DNA of 64,000 nucleotides, taken from contig JARWKL010000005.1 of the NCBI GenBank assembly GCA_029961685.1, positions 11,436,164 through 11,500,163 of the forward strand, given 5' to 3'. Positions 1 through 10,600 of this stretch are shown here, one piece after another. How positions within the stretch are numbered: position 1 is the first letter of the stretch; each line of letters starts with the position of its first letter. The notes below the pieces were generated by a model. It searched no databases and was not told the DNA's origin. It was given only the letters and a program-made list of their open reading frames with translations. This stretch comes from Aristolochia californica (lineage: Eukaryota; Streptophyta; Magnoliopsida; Piperales; Aristolochiaceae). Position numbers and translations under genes: made by a program.

Positions 1-753
1 ATAATGAATCAAAAACTCCCTTTGATCTTACTGTTATCGTGATGCTTGAAAAGGAGTTTCCTTTTCTTAGTCCTCTACGTAACTAGAAGACTAATGGTAC
101 TGTTCTTGACCAAAACGAATGAAACCCTCTTTTAGACTCACATCAAGGGTGTAGGGTTTCTCTTGAATATTGCTATTGCTCACATATGACAAGTGGTATG
201 ATCCTCTAACCCTTCTCCACTCGGGAAAGTGGTTAAAGTTGCCTCTTGATATGCTGTTCGAGTCTACAACCCAAGCACCTCCTATCCCTTGTTCGGATTG
301 AAGGCAAAACCCTTCTTTCTTGCTGCTATTCTGTGGAAGAAGCTAAAACCCTCCTTAAATTCGGAAAGGAGTAATTAAAACCCCCTTCCTCCCTTCGATC
401 TCGAAGGATCTTAATACAAACAGAATTCAAGATGAAAAGAATGAAAGATCAAATCAAGAACATACCTTGGAGCTCGTCAAGGAGACCTCCCAACCCTAGA
501 ACTCGTCAAGGAGAACTCCCAATCCTGTTTAACCTAATTCTAGACTTGCCTATTTTCGATTTCCTTACCCTTTAAATAGGGTTTAAGTGTTTTAGGACTT
601 AAAATACCAATTTTGCCCCTACGTCCTTGCCCATTACATAATTAATGAAAAATTAAACTGAAAGCAATATAAATTATGAAAGTTAAACTAGTGAACTCAG
701 TGAGTCATTGCCTCCTCCTTTGTGTGACTCGATGTGCTATTGAGTCCATAACA
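1..753 (-). repeat. Gypsy-type LTR, cut by the window edge
   Basis: Read on the minus strand the LTR starts at 753 with TGTTATGGACTCAATAGCAC and continues past base 1. It matches the gypsy B LTR at 22270-23107 along its length: the same opening, the same 'gactcactgagttcacta' stretch, and the same paired 'gagttctccttgacgag' motifs near 480-520. The internal sequence that should precede a 3' LTR is not gypsy, because copia-type gag lies next to it. It is therefore either a solo LTR or the edge of an element lying mostly outside the window. Confidence 0.75.
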
Positions 754-869
754 CACTGCTTTTCCCTCTTCCTTGAACATCTTTGCCCTATCTTCGAATA
801 TTTCCAATTCTGCCCTTAGAAGATTCTAAGGAACCCTGAGAGTTTAGGGCTAATGTTGGGGTGTTGGTC

Positions 870-1500
870 ACATCAGCGTTTTCTAGTGCTACAACGGCTT
901 TCTCTGCACACAATACTGGCTATATGCTGTGAACAATGACTGATCCTCTGAGGCCAATAATCGAACCCAAATATAGTCAAATTCAGGTCCTAACCCATCT
1001 AGGAACTTAACAATTTGAACTTGTCCATTTTGTTTCCTTATTTCCCTGTCACTCGTGGTGATGAGATGGAAAACACTGATCTCCTGTAATATACCAACAA
1101 GCTCACTGTAGTATGCAGTGACAGACCACTAACCTCTCTTGAGGCTAAACATCTTGGCATATAATTCAAAAACACTGGACAAGTTACTCTTGTGCATAAA
1201 CAAATTATAAGGAATTCCACATTTCCTTAGTAGTTCCACAATTCATGACCTGATTTCTCAAGTCAGGTCCAAGATTATTAAGTATCCGGGTCATAATCTA
1301 ACAATCTTCAGCTTCCCAATCTTCGTTCAATGGGATATGAATTTTATCTTTTTCTTACCTTTCAAATATAGAAGAAATGATCGTGGCCAGCTTAAGTAAT
1401 TTAGGCCATTTCGTCTCTCAGTAGTTATTATAATAGTACCCCTTCCTTCTGAACTTACAAATCCCCTTGAAGGAGTAAAAATGAGTCAGCTATTATGATC
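870..1500 (-). pseudogene. Copia-type gag remnant
   Basis: On the minus strand, three-frame reading gives pieces typical of copia-lineage gag proteins. First comes an N-terminal 'NGLNYLSWPRSFLLYLKGKK' block (about 1420-1360). Further on are a 'LYAKMFSLK' block and a 'SVTAYYSELVGILQEI' block (about 1170-1080), then 'VQIVKFLDGLG' (about 1010). Gag forms the particle that packages retrotransposon RNA. The frame is broken by stops and frameshifts, no zinc knuckle is seen, and no pol follows. The LTR at 1-753 appears to have landed just downstream. Family assignment rests on motif order only. Confidence 0.6.
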
Positions 1501-1599
1501 CCTAAGTAGTCTCCAAAATAGCACACTAGTCAATGTGGGCAGGTGTTGTGGGCCCCACCTTGCAGGGGAAAATTAGGGTTCTGGAAATTAGAAGATCCA

Positions 1600-2190
1600 A
1601 CTCACCCTAACACACAATTCTTGTGGCTGTAGGTAAGTAAGAAACTCTCTTCCCCAGTAGGCTATCCCCTTATCTGCCTGCTTCTGTCGGCTATCGGCAA
1701 AGGAATGAGATTCCCATTCCCCTCACGCGCTTCTTCCCTGACTGCTACTGCTAGTCCAGAGATAAGAAATTAGGCTACCGTACATACAGAAAGAAGAACT
1801 TTCGTGCGCTCTCCTTGAGAAAGGAAATTATTCAGGCCTATCGGTTCGGTTAAGGAATTAGGTGCCCCTGTCGTCTTTCTTTCAGGTTAGGCGGATGCCC
1901 TGTAAGAGGTTGGTTCTACTGTGGTGTCTTGCTTAAGAAAAGAAGTCCCGGTAAAATATATCCATTATGAATTATATACACCCGGATCTTACCTTTCGAT
2001 TCGAAAAGGGAGCTACCTCGCAGGCAGTACCTTACCCGCTAGCTTTGTTAGAGAAAAGAAAAGTATCCCCCAGCCATAGGCTCAGAAAAGAGATTCCCTA
2101 TCCTCTGGGAAAAATCACAAATTTCACCCTTTCAGGGCTGACATCACCAAATTTTCTGATGATGCAGACAATCCAGCCCCAGTAACAAGC
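1600..2190. other. Possible organelle-derived (mitochondrial-like) insert
   Basis: This block of balanced base composition differs sharply from the AT-rich repeats around it. It has short purine runs and phrases such as 'aaagaagtcccggt' typical of plant mitochondrial intergenic DNA. A 72-codon open frame starts at 1967 but has no recognisable family. I see no organellar gene, so the origin is inferred from texture alone. Confidence 0.3.
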
Positions 2191-2196
2191 TGCTTG

Positions 2197-2660
2197 ACAA
2201 GGAAAAAAGAGAAAATTCAAGTAAAGAACTCTCTTTTAGGGGTTAGTCAACAAAGGGGGGTTAGTGCACATGACTCAGGACATGATCTTCATGTGCATTA
2301 CGTAGTTCATGTCCTGATGTCATTAGGGAGCGCCGAAATTCATGTCATGTACATGAAGATACATGACTCAAGAGTTCATGTCTCAAGAGTAACGGGCGGA
2401 AAGTGTTTTCCGCCCGATTTTGAGAATCATCTACATGACTCTCGCGCGGGCTCTCTCTCGGCGAGCGAGGCTGTCTCTCGGGGCTCTCTCTGCTGCACAC
2501 ACTCTTTGCCATTTCATTCCCACATCCCTCTCTCGTTCCACAGCCCTCTCTCGATGTTGCCGCAGGCCGGCCGTCGTCGTTGCCTACTAGCCCGTCCCTA
2601 TCGCCATCGTCGTTGCCCTTTGGCTCGCAGCTGAGGAAGACGACGATGGTTTAATTTTTC
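2197..2660. other. Palindrome-rich and CpG-rich unclassified segment
   Basis: The stretch contains many copies of 'catgaagat' and its complement. It also has a near-perfect short palindrome GGGCGGAAAGTGTTTTCCGCCC at about 2396-2417, then a CpG-rich, CT-repeat-rich part (2450-2640). The palindrome has the same design as the 'ggaaactgttttcc' palindrome inside the foldback element at 3100-3839, so the two may belong to one larger DNA element. The 146-codon frame here looks like low-complexity translation, not a gene. Confidence 0.35.
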
Positions 2661-3099
2661 CTAAGTTAGGAAAAATAAACTATCTTCATAAAAATTATTA
2701 ATTTATAATTTTTATTTATAAAATAATTATTTTTATTTATTTAATATATTTATTTTACAATTACTATATTAAAATTGTGATTTAATAGTCATAATTAAAA
2801 TATTGTTAAAATAAATATTTGATAAATTATTTTTGGCATAATTATCCGATTGCTATAGTTAATTAAACCAATAGTTTTAAATTTTGTGATAATATATTAT
2901 TAATTAATAATACATAAAATATATTATGTACAAATATATAGTGTGTTAAAGTTATGATTAGATCAATTTTTTCTCTTAAATTATTCATTTTTAGGTTAAA
3001 GTATATCATATGTTATTAATAAATTAATAACTCAACGTATTACTTTCGTTTTTGTTATTTATAATGTTATTTATTTATTATTTGTAATTAATCATGTAG
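2660..3099. other. AT-rich spacer, nothing recognised
   Basis: Very AT-rich sequence dominated by short 'attaat' and 'tatttat' runs. No open frame, LTR end or RNA gene is visible. It may be part of the foldback element that follows. Confidence 0.5.
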
Positions 3100-3839
3100 G
3101 TATTTCATTGGCTCATGTAATTACCATATTAATGTACAATAAAATATCTAATTCAATTAATAAATATATTAGTATATTTAATTATACATTAAATAACTTA
3201 TTCGTGTAGTAATAATGGTTGTTTTACCTAATTTGGGGTTTAAGGATTATGTTGTAATTAAGTGCACTGTAAAGGTGTAGAGATTCTCTTGTTTTTTATG
3301 TTTTTCTCATGTTGGGGCACTAACACTGGAAACTGTTTTCCAGTGCACATGAAGTCGTCAACACTAACACCAAGTGCGAAGATGATCTTCATGTACATGA
3401 CTGACATGATCTTCATGTTGGACATGAACTTGATCTTCAAGAATCCATTTGGGGCACTAACCCCCCCAAGATGGAAATTTGGAGTTCATCTTCATCTCCT
3501 GATTCAAATTCATTTCATTCATCTATATGAACTTCATCTTCAAACTTGGTGTTAGTGTAGATGACTTCATGTGCATTGGAAAACAGTTTCCAGTGTTAGT
3601 GTCCAAACATGAGAAAATATAAAAAACAAGAGAATCCCTAAACCCTAACAATACCTTAATTAAAATATAATCCTTAAACCCCAAATTAGGTAAAACATGC
3701 ATTATTACTACACGAATAAGTAATTTAATGTATAATTAAAATATATTAATATACTCATTAATTGAATTAGATATTATATTATTTAATGATTGCATTTTAT
3801 TGTGCATTAATACAGTAATTATCTGAGCCAATGAAATAC
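3100..3839. repeat. Long foldback (inverted-repeat) element
   Basis: The left arm begins 'gtatttcattggctca' at 3100. The right arm ends with its complement 'tgagccaatgaaatac' at 3824-3839. The arms stay complementary with small indels for roughly 250-280 bases: 'cctaatttggggtttaagga' on the left pairs with 'ccttaaaccccaaattagg' on the right, and both arms contain 'ctaacactggaaactgtttt' or its complement. The loop (about 3370-3550) repeats 'catgatcttcatg' motifs. The layout resembles a MITE or foldback transposon. No transposase is present and no clear target duplication was found. Confidence 0.7.
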
Positions 3840-4460
3840 GCACATGGCTGATGGACCCTACTAATGGTTCTGGCTGAACCCTCTACTGTAGACATGAAAT
3901 CCATCAAAATAACTCTAGCAAGAGATGAATCCTATGGCAAAATCAAAAACAGTTTCTAAGGGCTTTGAAATTCACCATTGATCATTTTGTTCCTAAAAAA
4001 AATGGCGATTCTAGCTAGAGCATGAAAAGGGTGAATCTCAATAACTGGTTTAGATGAAGAAACATCTACACAGACACACATGGGTTCAGAGGACCTCTTC
4101 CTTCACATCAGCAAGAGAACCTTGGTACAGAAAGTAGATACATTGCAAGTGTTTTGTATAAAAATTATCTTACAATGCTTTAAATGGTGGATTTGGCAAA
4201 GTATTCCCACAAACACATGGGTTCAGCAACATCTTCTTTTCTTTTTTTAACATTTCAAACAAGATCTCGTAGGGAAAGGAGATACAGGATGTGGGGAGAA
4301 GGTAATAAATTTCAAATGGTCGACAAATTACTATGTAGTAACTGTCCTTCTGCAGCATGACAGCCTTGGTGAGGCCTAAAAATTAGTATTTCTTCTTTCT
4401 TTTCCTATTTTCCTCAGCTTTTGATGTCTCTGCAGATGTTTGACTGTACAAATGATGGTT
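3840..4460. other. No gene recognised; possible 3' untranslated sequence
   Basis: Single-copy-looking sequence without a convincing frame. It lies immediately downstream, on the minus strand, of the putative last exon at 4461-4535, so it could be that gene's 3' untranslated region. Confidence 0.3.
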
Positions 4461-4535
4461 TCAATAACAATTGATGAAATCGTCTCTAGTCATAGTTGTG
4501 AGAGCCAGCATTGCAGCACCCACTGCAGGCTCCAG
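4461..4535 (-). CDS. Putative terminal exon, perhaps a BadF/BadG-type sugar kinase
   Basis: On the minus strand a polypyrimidine tract and acceptor (cttttgcag, ending at 4536) is followed by 25 codons ending in TGA. The peptide begins LEPAVGAAMLALTTM. An 'EPAVGAALLA' ending is known from plant BadF/BadG/BcrA/BcrD-type ATPases related to N-acetylglucosamine kinase, so this may be the last exon of such a gene. No upstream exon was found in the next kilobase; interstitial repeats and a gypsy element lie there instead. It is probably a relic or a gene cut by later insertions. Identification rests on about ten residues. Confidence 0.25.
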   Translation of the reverse strand: MEPAVGAAMLALTTMTRDDFINCY

Positions 4536-4800
4536 CTGCAAAAGAAAAAATTGGAAAACAAGAGATAATTCTGGCAATCCAAAATCACTGCTGATAAAGA
4601 AATTGCACTGTGCTAATTCACTGCCAAAAAAGGAATAGTTCTGCGACTTAAGTTTATAAAAGGCTTATATGAGTCTTTGCTCAGAGAAATTTTTAGAAGC
4701 AGCATTGAAGATATGAAAAAAAAACTATAAATCAACTTTAGTGCTGTCCAGTGACTGAAAAAGTAACATAAATTTGCTGATTCTTGACTAATGAGGGATA

Positions 4801-4905
4801 TACCCTAAAAATACCATAAACCCTATACCAAGCTTTAAACCCTAAATACACTAAACCCTAACCCTAATCCCAAAATTAAACCCTATAAAGACGACCAAAC
4901 CCTGA
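4801..4905. repeat. Degenerate telomere-like CCCTAAA motifs
   Basis: Within about 105 bases there are seven or more imperfect copies of 'aaaccct' or 'ccctaaa', the plant telomere unit, spaced irregularly. It looks like an eroded interstitial telomeric tract or chance enrichment in an AT-rich spacer. Confidence 0.4.
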
Positions 4906-5205
4906 ATATAATCTAAATCCGAGATGGTCCTCATGGAAAAAACTTTATCAAATAACCTTTACCCGTCACGGAAACACAAACGACAAAAAATAGAATACCA
5001 TGTGGTGGATATGTATAACACCCGAATCTCCTCACCACATGGCAAAAACATTCCATAACACTTAAAAAAATTTTCAACAACATTCTAAAACATTTCAAAA
5101 TTAATTAAACTATTTTCACAATTGCAGATGCACTAAACAATGCAAAAACACACACATTGGGTCCAAATTCATCGAACACCCCTCGTAGAGCCTCATATGA
5201 CTTCG

Positions 5206-5265
5206 CAGTTGTTCTTCTTCTTTTCTCCATTTTCGTGTTGTTCTTCTTCTTTTCTCCATTTTCGT
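5206..5265. repeat. Short tandem duplication
   Basis: The unit 'gttcttcttcttttctccat' plus 'tttcgtg' occurs twice back to back (about 27-30 bases each). It lies in the degenerate region downstream of the gypsy gag on the minus strand. Confidence 0.7.
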
Positions 5266-5540
5266 GGTTCCCTTCATCTTTCTCGAATGTCCGTCTTCAA
5301 GAAGACTTCTTATGGTTCTCATTGTTCCCGTTTCTATCCATTGATGTTGCGGCATTATAATTGGATTTTCTCTCAAAATCTGTTAGCTTCTCTGCGGTGG
5401 CTAAAGTGGTTGCAAGCGTCTTGTTCATCTCAAAAAGAACATAACCAATCTTCATTGGTCATGTTAGAAATGCTTAACATTAAAAAAGTAAAGGACTAAA
5501 TATACTCATGAATCCTCCTTTTTTGCTTCAATGTGCGCTA

Positions 5541-5973
5541 TTATTTTCTAGCAAGGTAATCGACATCTTCGAGAAAGAAATGGTGCTTCAAATCACACTT
5601 GAAATCTTCCCAAGTGTCAACTGAGTTTTCACCATTCTCGGCATCACCAACCCTTCTTCTCCACCACAAAGATAGCATCATCAATGAGAAACATAGATAC
5701 AGTACTAGCCCTTGCTTTCTCATTTGTGAGATTTGATGCTTTGAAGTACTGCTCGACTTGCCATAAGAAGTTCTCGATCGCCTTTGGATCTCGTACTCCC
5801 TCGTACGATTTAGGCTCTGAAATCTTGATCTTTTTGTGCGTAGGAACCCTTTCCCCATTCAAAATGGCTCGTTCGAGAATCACAATTCTCATCCGCATCT
5901 CTTCCAACTCTGTTCTCATCTCGTCAAGATCATTGCGAGTATCTGCCTTTAGAAGTATAATGGCAACATGCAT
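5541..5973 (-). pseudogene. Gypsy gag (retrotransposon capsid), frameshifted
   Basis: Two overlapping minus-strand frames (5973-5644 and 5858-5541) together give a classical plant gypsy gag. A heptad-rich N-terminal helix (DEMRTELEEMRMRIVILE) is followed by 'KISEPKSYEGVRDPKAIENF', an 'EQYFKAS' block and a 'SLWWRRRVGDAENG' block. The order matches the RETROTRANS_GAG domain that builds the virus-like particle. The frame shifts near 5700, between 'FLIDDAI' and the WWRR block, so the product would be truncated. A primer site lies upstream at 6180-6191. Downstream sequence toward 5100 is degenerate and no protease or RT follows. Confidence 0.75.
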
Positions 5974-6179
5974 ATTGCCCTTGAACCGCTTTAAGGTTAC
6001 ATTCTTGAACCTCCTCCACTTCTTGAATCTTCTCCTCCCAACTTGAGCATTGACACTCCACCACTCGAGCCTAGATTAAAAGAAGTTAAATGAGATTTGG
6101 TTTCAAAGACTTTCTTCTTACCTTTGTTTAGAACAATTTCCGTTGTCTGTCCCGAGGAAAGCATGACTTGAACGTTTTT

Positions 6180-6191
6180 GCTCTGATACCA
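6180..6191 (-). promoter_or_regulatory. tRNA-iMet primer-binding site of the 5.5 kb gypsy relic
   Basis: GCTCTGATACCA on the plus strand is the exact complement of TGGTATCAGAGC. It sits two bases from the inner LTR end and upstream of the gag on the minus strand. Confidence 0.8.
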
Positions 6192-6193
6192 AC

Positions 6194-6879
6194 TGTCATG
6201 CAGCTAGATTGAGCAAGAAAAAACTCCTAACCCTCAGCTTGTGACCTAACTTATTTTGGATGAAAAGTAGGCTAGTTAGCCTCTCTTTGAAGAAGAATTT
6301 AAGCCATAAATGAAGAGAAATGACCTTTCACAAAAATGGGGAACTCTAAGTACGAATTTGAAGATGCTTACAAGTGATTTGCAAGGCAAATTTAAAATTT
6401 ATTCAAATTCAAATAAGGCATTATCTCACATGCCTAAAATCCCTCAAAAATCCTATCCAAAGTTGTCTGGAAAGGCCCCCAACTTCAAATTTCAAAATTT
6501 GAACCCATGAGCCAGCCATCTGGATAGGCCTGTGCGCATGGGCCACCCTAGGCTGCGTGCCTGCATATCACCCATGCAAGTTTTCATGCTCCTTGAGTCC
6601 AAAGCATTCACAAAACAGAGTACAAATTCAGCCCATGTCAGTTCACCTTTGTCCTTTTAATGGCTGCCCCTCCAGATAAAAACTGGTATGACCAACTTTC
6701 TGTTCCTCTCTTATGCCAAACTGTTGGTTCCTCGTAATCCACATATTTTGGACAGTCCAGCCTCATCATTCTTGTGCTAAAACCCATACGAGAAGAACTT
6801 CCAAGCTAATCTACCCCCGAAGTAGGCCATGTGCCTTTGTCATTGTGCATCACCTTCTCTTTAAGTATTTTATGCAACA
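6194..6879 (-). repeat. Probable 5' LTR of the gypsy relic
   Basis: The inner end 'tgtcatgcag' (a TG/CA terminus) adjoins the primer site. The outer end is guessed at 6879, where the minus strand reads TGTTGCATAAAATAC. There is no second LTR in the window for confirmation, so the outer boundary is uncertain. Confidence 0.45.
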
Positions 6880-7792
6880 CTTCAAAATTTTTTTTTGATA
6901 TTGTGAGACAATAAATCAATTTTTGCATGGACAGACTTGAATTCCACATCAAATCCATCATAATTTAAACTGCCTCATCTGTTACATCTAACAACTTGTA
7001 TAGATATAGAGAGATTGAATCGATCAGCTGATTGGTGTATTTAGAAGTTTGCTCATTTGCACGCAGTGGAGTGCATGGATCTGAAACCGGTTTTTCTGGT
7101 TCTCTTCGGGTTTTGGCTGAAACCCTTTCGTTCTCCCCGCGTGCGAGTGATCTAGGATTTCCCTCAGAAACCTGTTTATCTGGTGAGAATGGGGTTTCTG
7201 TGCAGAAATCAGGGTTGAGACCGGATTGCTTGGTCACTTCTGCTTCTCTTCTTAACGGCGCCTTTGATGAACCAAACAGAGAAAAAAAAAAACTTTGAAT
7301 AAAAACAATATTCAGAACTTCAATACCATGGAATTCCAGGCCTGTGTTTTCCTCCCACAACCAAGGAACGTTGCTTGGATACCTGTAGATACGGTTATTA
7401 ATATTTTGATGAGATTGATGGAGAGATGTGAGCGAATGACAACGGCAGATGCCATGGAGATATGTGAGCGAATGACAACGGCAGATGAAAAACAAGGGGA
7501 TAACTTTGCTTTTCGAGAGAGCCACTCTCTCCTTTTTCTAATAAGCAGATTTTGGGGAACAAGTTCTGGCCCGTGTGGTTGTGCATGCTCCATTCTATTA
7601 TCAAAAAGAAATTGCAGTTTAGACTCCCATTACACTGAAATTGAAATATCTCCTACATCCCATAATTATGAAATGGCTTAAAGACATGATAAAAACAAGA
7701 GTAGCAAAATACACATATCAAATCCTAAGTTGTATTAAGAATTCACATGGATCTGCACTTACCTCATGATTCTGAATTGTCGGTCATTGCAG
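6880..7792. other. Host-like sequence, no gene assigned
   Basis: The base composition is moderate. An open frame of 186 codons on the minus strand overlaps others on the plus strand, none with a recognisable domain. A tandem duplication of 'gtgagcgaatgacaacggca' with flanking bases lies at 7428-7488. The stretch precedes the exon pair at 7793-8069 and might hold 5' parts of that gene, but no splice-consistent chain can be shown. Confidence 0.3.
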
Positions 7793-8069
7793 GATCATGA
7801 AATGCATCGAGGAAGACCACTGTATTTGAGTGAAGAACGCTATGCAGCCCTTACCTACATGGTGTGTAATTTTTTTCTCTCCTGTCGCTATTTCTTCTAT
7901 TGGTTATTTGTCAAAGCGGATGTCCTTTGAGAGGACTGCACCTTTTCTTTTTTGGTATTAACTGGGTAGGTTCTGAAACTTCCTTATATGACAGGTTGCT
8001 TCCCATGGTCTGGATCGGAGTTCAGAGGTCCTGCGCCAGACAACATTCGATACAATGTTCACTGCATAA
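7793..8069 (+). CDS. Two terminal exons of an unidentified host gene
   Basis: Exon 1 (7793-7861) follows acceptor 'ggtcattgcag' and ends before 'gtgtgtaat'. Exon 2 (7995-8069) follows acceptor 'atatgacag' and ends at TAA (8067-8069). The phases agree: 23 codons starting DHEMHRGRPLYLSEERYAAL join to 24 codons containing VASHGLDRSSEVLRQ. The joined peptide is hydrophilic with no membrane segment. I do not recognise the family. The matching phase, canonical splice sites and non-repetitive context support a real gene end or a recent relic. Upstream exons are not identified, possibly displaced by insertions. Confidence 0.4.
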
Positions 8070-9044
8070 TTTCTAATTTATTGTGAAGTACTTGTTTGAA
8101 AAGGTTTCAAGGCCATGGACACTCAAACTTGAACTACTTGATCTTCAATGCACTAAAGCTTGATTTATTCTAATCTGAAGACTTCAAGTGTATTTTTAGA
8201 ATCATCGATCTGTCAAATGCAGAGATGAGCTGTGAATGTCTCTGTGGTTATGGGCCTGTGTAAGTATACAGTGAAGAAGAACCCTTTTAAGTGGCATCTG
8301 CTGTCAGATCAAGCCAACATCAGGTCTTATTTCATTTCATTTCATTTCTTGTTGTTTAGGTTCTTAGGTTAGTATTCACTTCCTTTTAAAATGCACGTTA
8401 ACTCCGTATACTCGAGCAGGTTTTAATTCTTGTCTCTGTGCACAGGTGACTGGAAGTTATGTACATGATAGACATTGGGTCCTAGTTTCTGTTCAGTTTT
8501 AATTCATTTCCTGGTTGTACAGCCCCTTCCTGGTAAAACTCCATCTCGAATCCAAAGTGGTAATGCTGGTCAATTTTTTGACTGTTCCATATAATCTTCA
8601 AACTCATGCCGATTGCAGGTAGACGAGGTATTGTTTTTATATTAAATGTTGCAAGGAGTGCATTTAGGACAGTCGGTGTAGAGATCCTTTGAACATGCTG
8701 CTGGTTTTTTTGTTGTATATTTGTGTTCTAGAACAGGTATGAGTGGTAAATGATAGCAAATGAATGTACAGGTTTCAAAGACCACCATCGGGATAGTGGG
8801 ACAAGTATACTATGAATATGCCTGTTAATAGTCATTTTGCCTCAAACCGTGCTACCCTGCTAACCATTTATGAATGATTTAATGGCCTTTGTACCCTGAG
8901 ATATTAGATTTCAAATTAATATGTATAACTTCCATTAGTATCTACCTGCATACATTTACGGCTAAATTGGCGAATAAACGCTAACATCGAGACAAAAAAG
9001 AGAATTGTTTATATTACAGAAAAATATATCTTTTTTTTTTTCAG
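8070..9044. other. No gene recognised
   Basis: T-rich sequence resembling 3' untranslated or intronic DNA. It ends in a long T tract and acceptor (9031-9044). No long frame, LTR end or RNA gene was seen. Confidence 0.4.
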
Positions 9045-9215
9045 TATGAGAGCGCGGCAGCCATTACGCAAGTTCAATCGTCTTATAGCTGCTGCCTAGC
9101 AACAAGGGTCTCCGTTGTCAATAAGGAGGCAAGGAGGAGAGTACCCACTTGCCTAAAGGTACAAGGGACGCTCCCCCTCCAGCTCATGATAAGAAAGCTC
9201 TTTTACATTTTGCAG
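9045..9215 (+). CDS. Candidate internal exon, IQ-motif-like
   Basis: A strong acceptor (T tract then cag) opens a 171-base stretch with no stop, which ends 'ttttgcag' directly before a consensus donor GTAAGT. The 57-codon peptide contains 'AAAITQVQSSYSCCLATRV' followed by an arginine cluster. This is loosely like a calmodulin-binding IQ motif, though the conserved IQxxxRG core is imperfect. No partner exon was found; the next bases are a GGGTTT-rich repeat and then the viral insertion. It may be a chance splice-like block. Confidence 0.25.
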
Positions 9216-9255
9216 GTAAGTAGTTACATTAGTCGTGGGAGATAGATCAAAGGTA

Positions 9256-9550
9256 GGAGTGGGCATTGGATTGGGTTTTATGGAGAACGTGACCTGACCC
9301 AACCTAACCTGTAAAACTTGGGTTTGGGTTTCTAATTTCTTTCCGCTGGCCAAGGATGGGATGTCAAAAAACCCGTTAGATTTTGGGTTGGGATAGGTTT
9401 TCCCAAAACTAACAAGAACCCGATCTGAACCCGGCCCACAAATGTGACAAATATATAAAATGGGGTTGAGATGGGTCGGGTTTATTAGAACAGGGCAGGG
9501 ATAGGTTTGGGTTTTAGCCAAGTTTACGGGAATGGGGTGGAGATGGGTTA
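9256..9550. repeat. GGGTTT/GGGTTGGG-rich repeat, possibly a DNA-transposon end
   Basis: It starts 'taggagtgggcattggattg' and continues with many 'gggttt' and 'gggttggg' units. Plant hAT-like and MITE termini often start 'taggggtgggca' and have this texture. The facing terminus was not found, so the class is only suggested. Confidence 0.3.
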
Positions 9551-9869
9551 TAAGGTGTTGACGAAAATAATGATAATATATGTAATCAAGTGAGAGATTG
9601 GCACAGTGATGTAATTATGTGTAAAGTCTTTCTTTTCTTTCATGTATTAGGATTTATACCCTCATATTTATAAATAAGGAACAAGGAGAAGGGCTCATTA
9701 GGTCGTGCTCCTCTCTCTCTTTATCATGCTATAGTAATCTATGACAGTAGATTGTTTATCATAGAGACCTAAAGATTCTCTAGTAGGGCCCAACATGACT
9801 TCTTCTGCTACTTAGTATTATCCGGGTTTTGACTCTATTCTTGCCGGCTTACCACTACGTGGGCTAAAT
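9551..9869. other. Spacer with a TATA-like motif, no gene
   Basis: 'atatttataaataagg' at about 9665 resembles a plant TATA box followed by a CT-rich leader, as in an LTR promoter. No matching second copy exists in the window. Confidence 0.3.
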
Positions 9870-10139
9870 CATCATGCAACCTCGCAGTTTTGAGAGGTCC
9901 CCAAGCCGTACATGTCAATCGATGCGGCTCAATGGCTGCTTTAGCAGGGTAGAGCACAACTTCATTTTGTTTTCTACCTCGGAGCGTAGCCAAATAACAA
10001 TAAGTACCTGGCTTCGGTCCTATTTGGCACTATTTCGATATTATTTAAGTGACTATTCTAAACAATTATTGTTAAGATTACAACATGAGGATAACATAAA
10101 TAATACACTATGGAGATCAAATATATTTATATGTAGAAT

Positions 10140-10600
10140 TTAAACATAAACAAATACTGTAAAGAATCTAATATTACAATCATGCGGAAAATGAAAATGT
10201 TGTTCATAACAAAACAAAAATATAAAAACTAATTACATTACCCCCGAAGTTATAGACCATGTTACCAGTTGGTTCCCTTCTTTACTACTCAACCATTACG
10301 GCTGTTTTGCACATACCGTGCTTTCGTCGAAAATTATGCTGCTGTCGGAAATCGCCTTGCTTCGTCGGTCTTCAACTTGCTTAAGGATTTTCGGGTTTGT
10401 CTACGAATGCCTTGAACTTCTTTTGGGCTTCAATTTTATAGCTAGGGGTGGAAAAATTCTTTCCCCTCTTGCCCTTGAACTAATGATTTTTGTTAAAAGA
10501 CAAAGGGTAACTTTCGTCTTTATTTGCTTCCATCTTTACCCTTGCTTTGTCACCTTTCGGCACCGAAAGAGTGGGTAGATGAGTCTTTTTAACTTCTAAC
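10140..10600 (-). promoter_or_regulatory. Viral leader/intergenic region, copy 1
   Basis: It shares long blocks with 21530-21850 in the same orientation: 'ggctgttttgcacataccgt', 'ggaaatcgcctt' and 'tctttactactca'. It is non-coding, follows the C-terminal region, and matches the position of the intergenic region and RNA leader of caulimovirids. A primer site was not identified inside it. Confidence 0.6.

Noticed and set aside
2194..2634. A 146-codon plus-strand frame
   Set aside because: His/Val/Ser-rich translation of palindromic repeats and CT-rich sequence, with no homology that I recognise.
6965..7525. A 186-codon minus-strand open frame
   Set aside because: No start context, no domain, and the tandem duplication inside it is in non-coding-looking sequence. 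Plus-strand frames of similar length overlap it, so neither is favoured.
9153..9521. A 122-codon minus-strand frame rich in Pro, Asn and Thr
   Set aside because: It is a translation of GGGTTT-type repeats, a common artefact in plant genomes.
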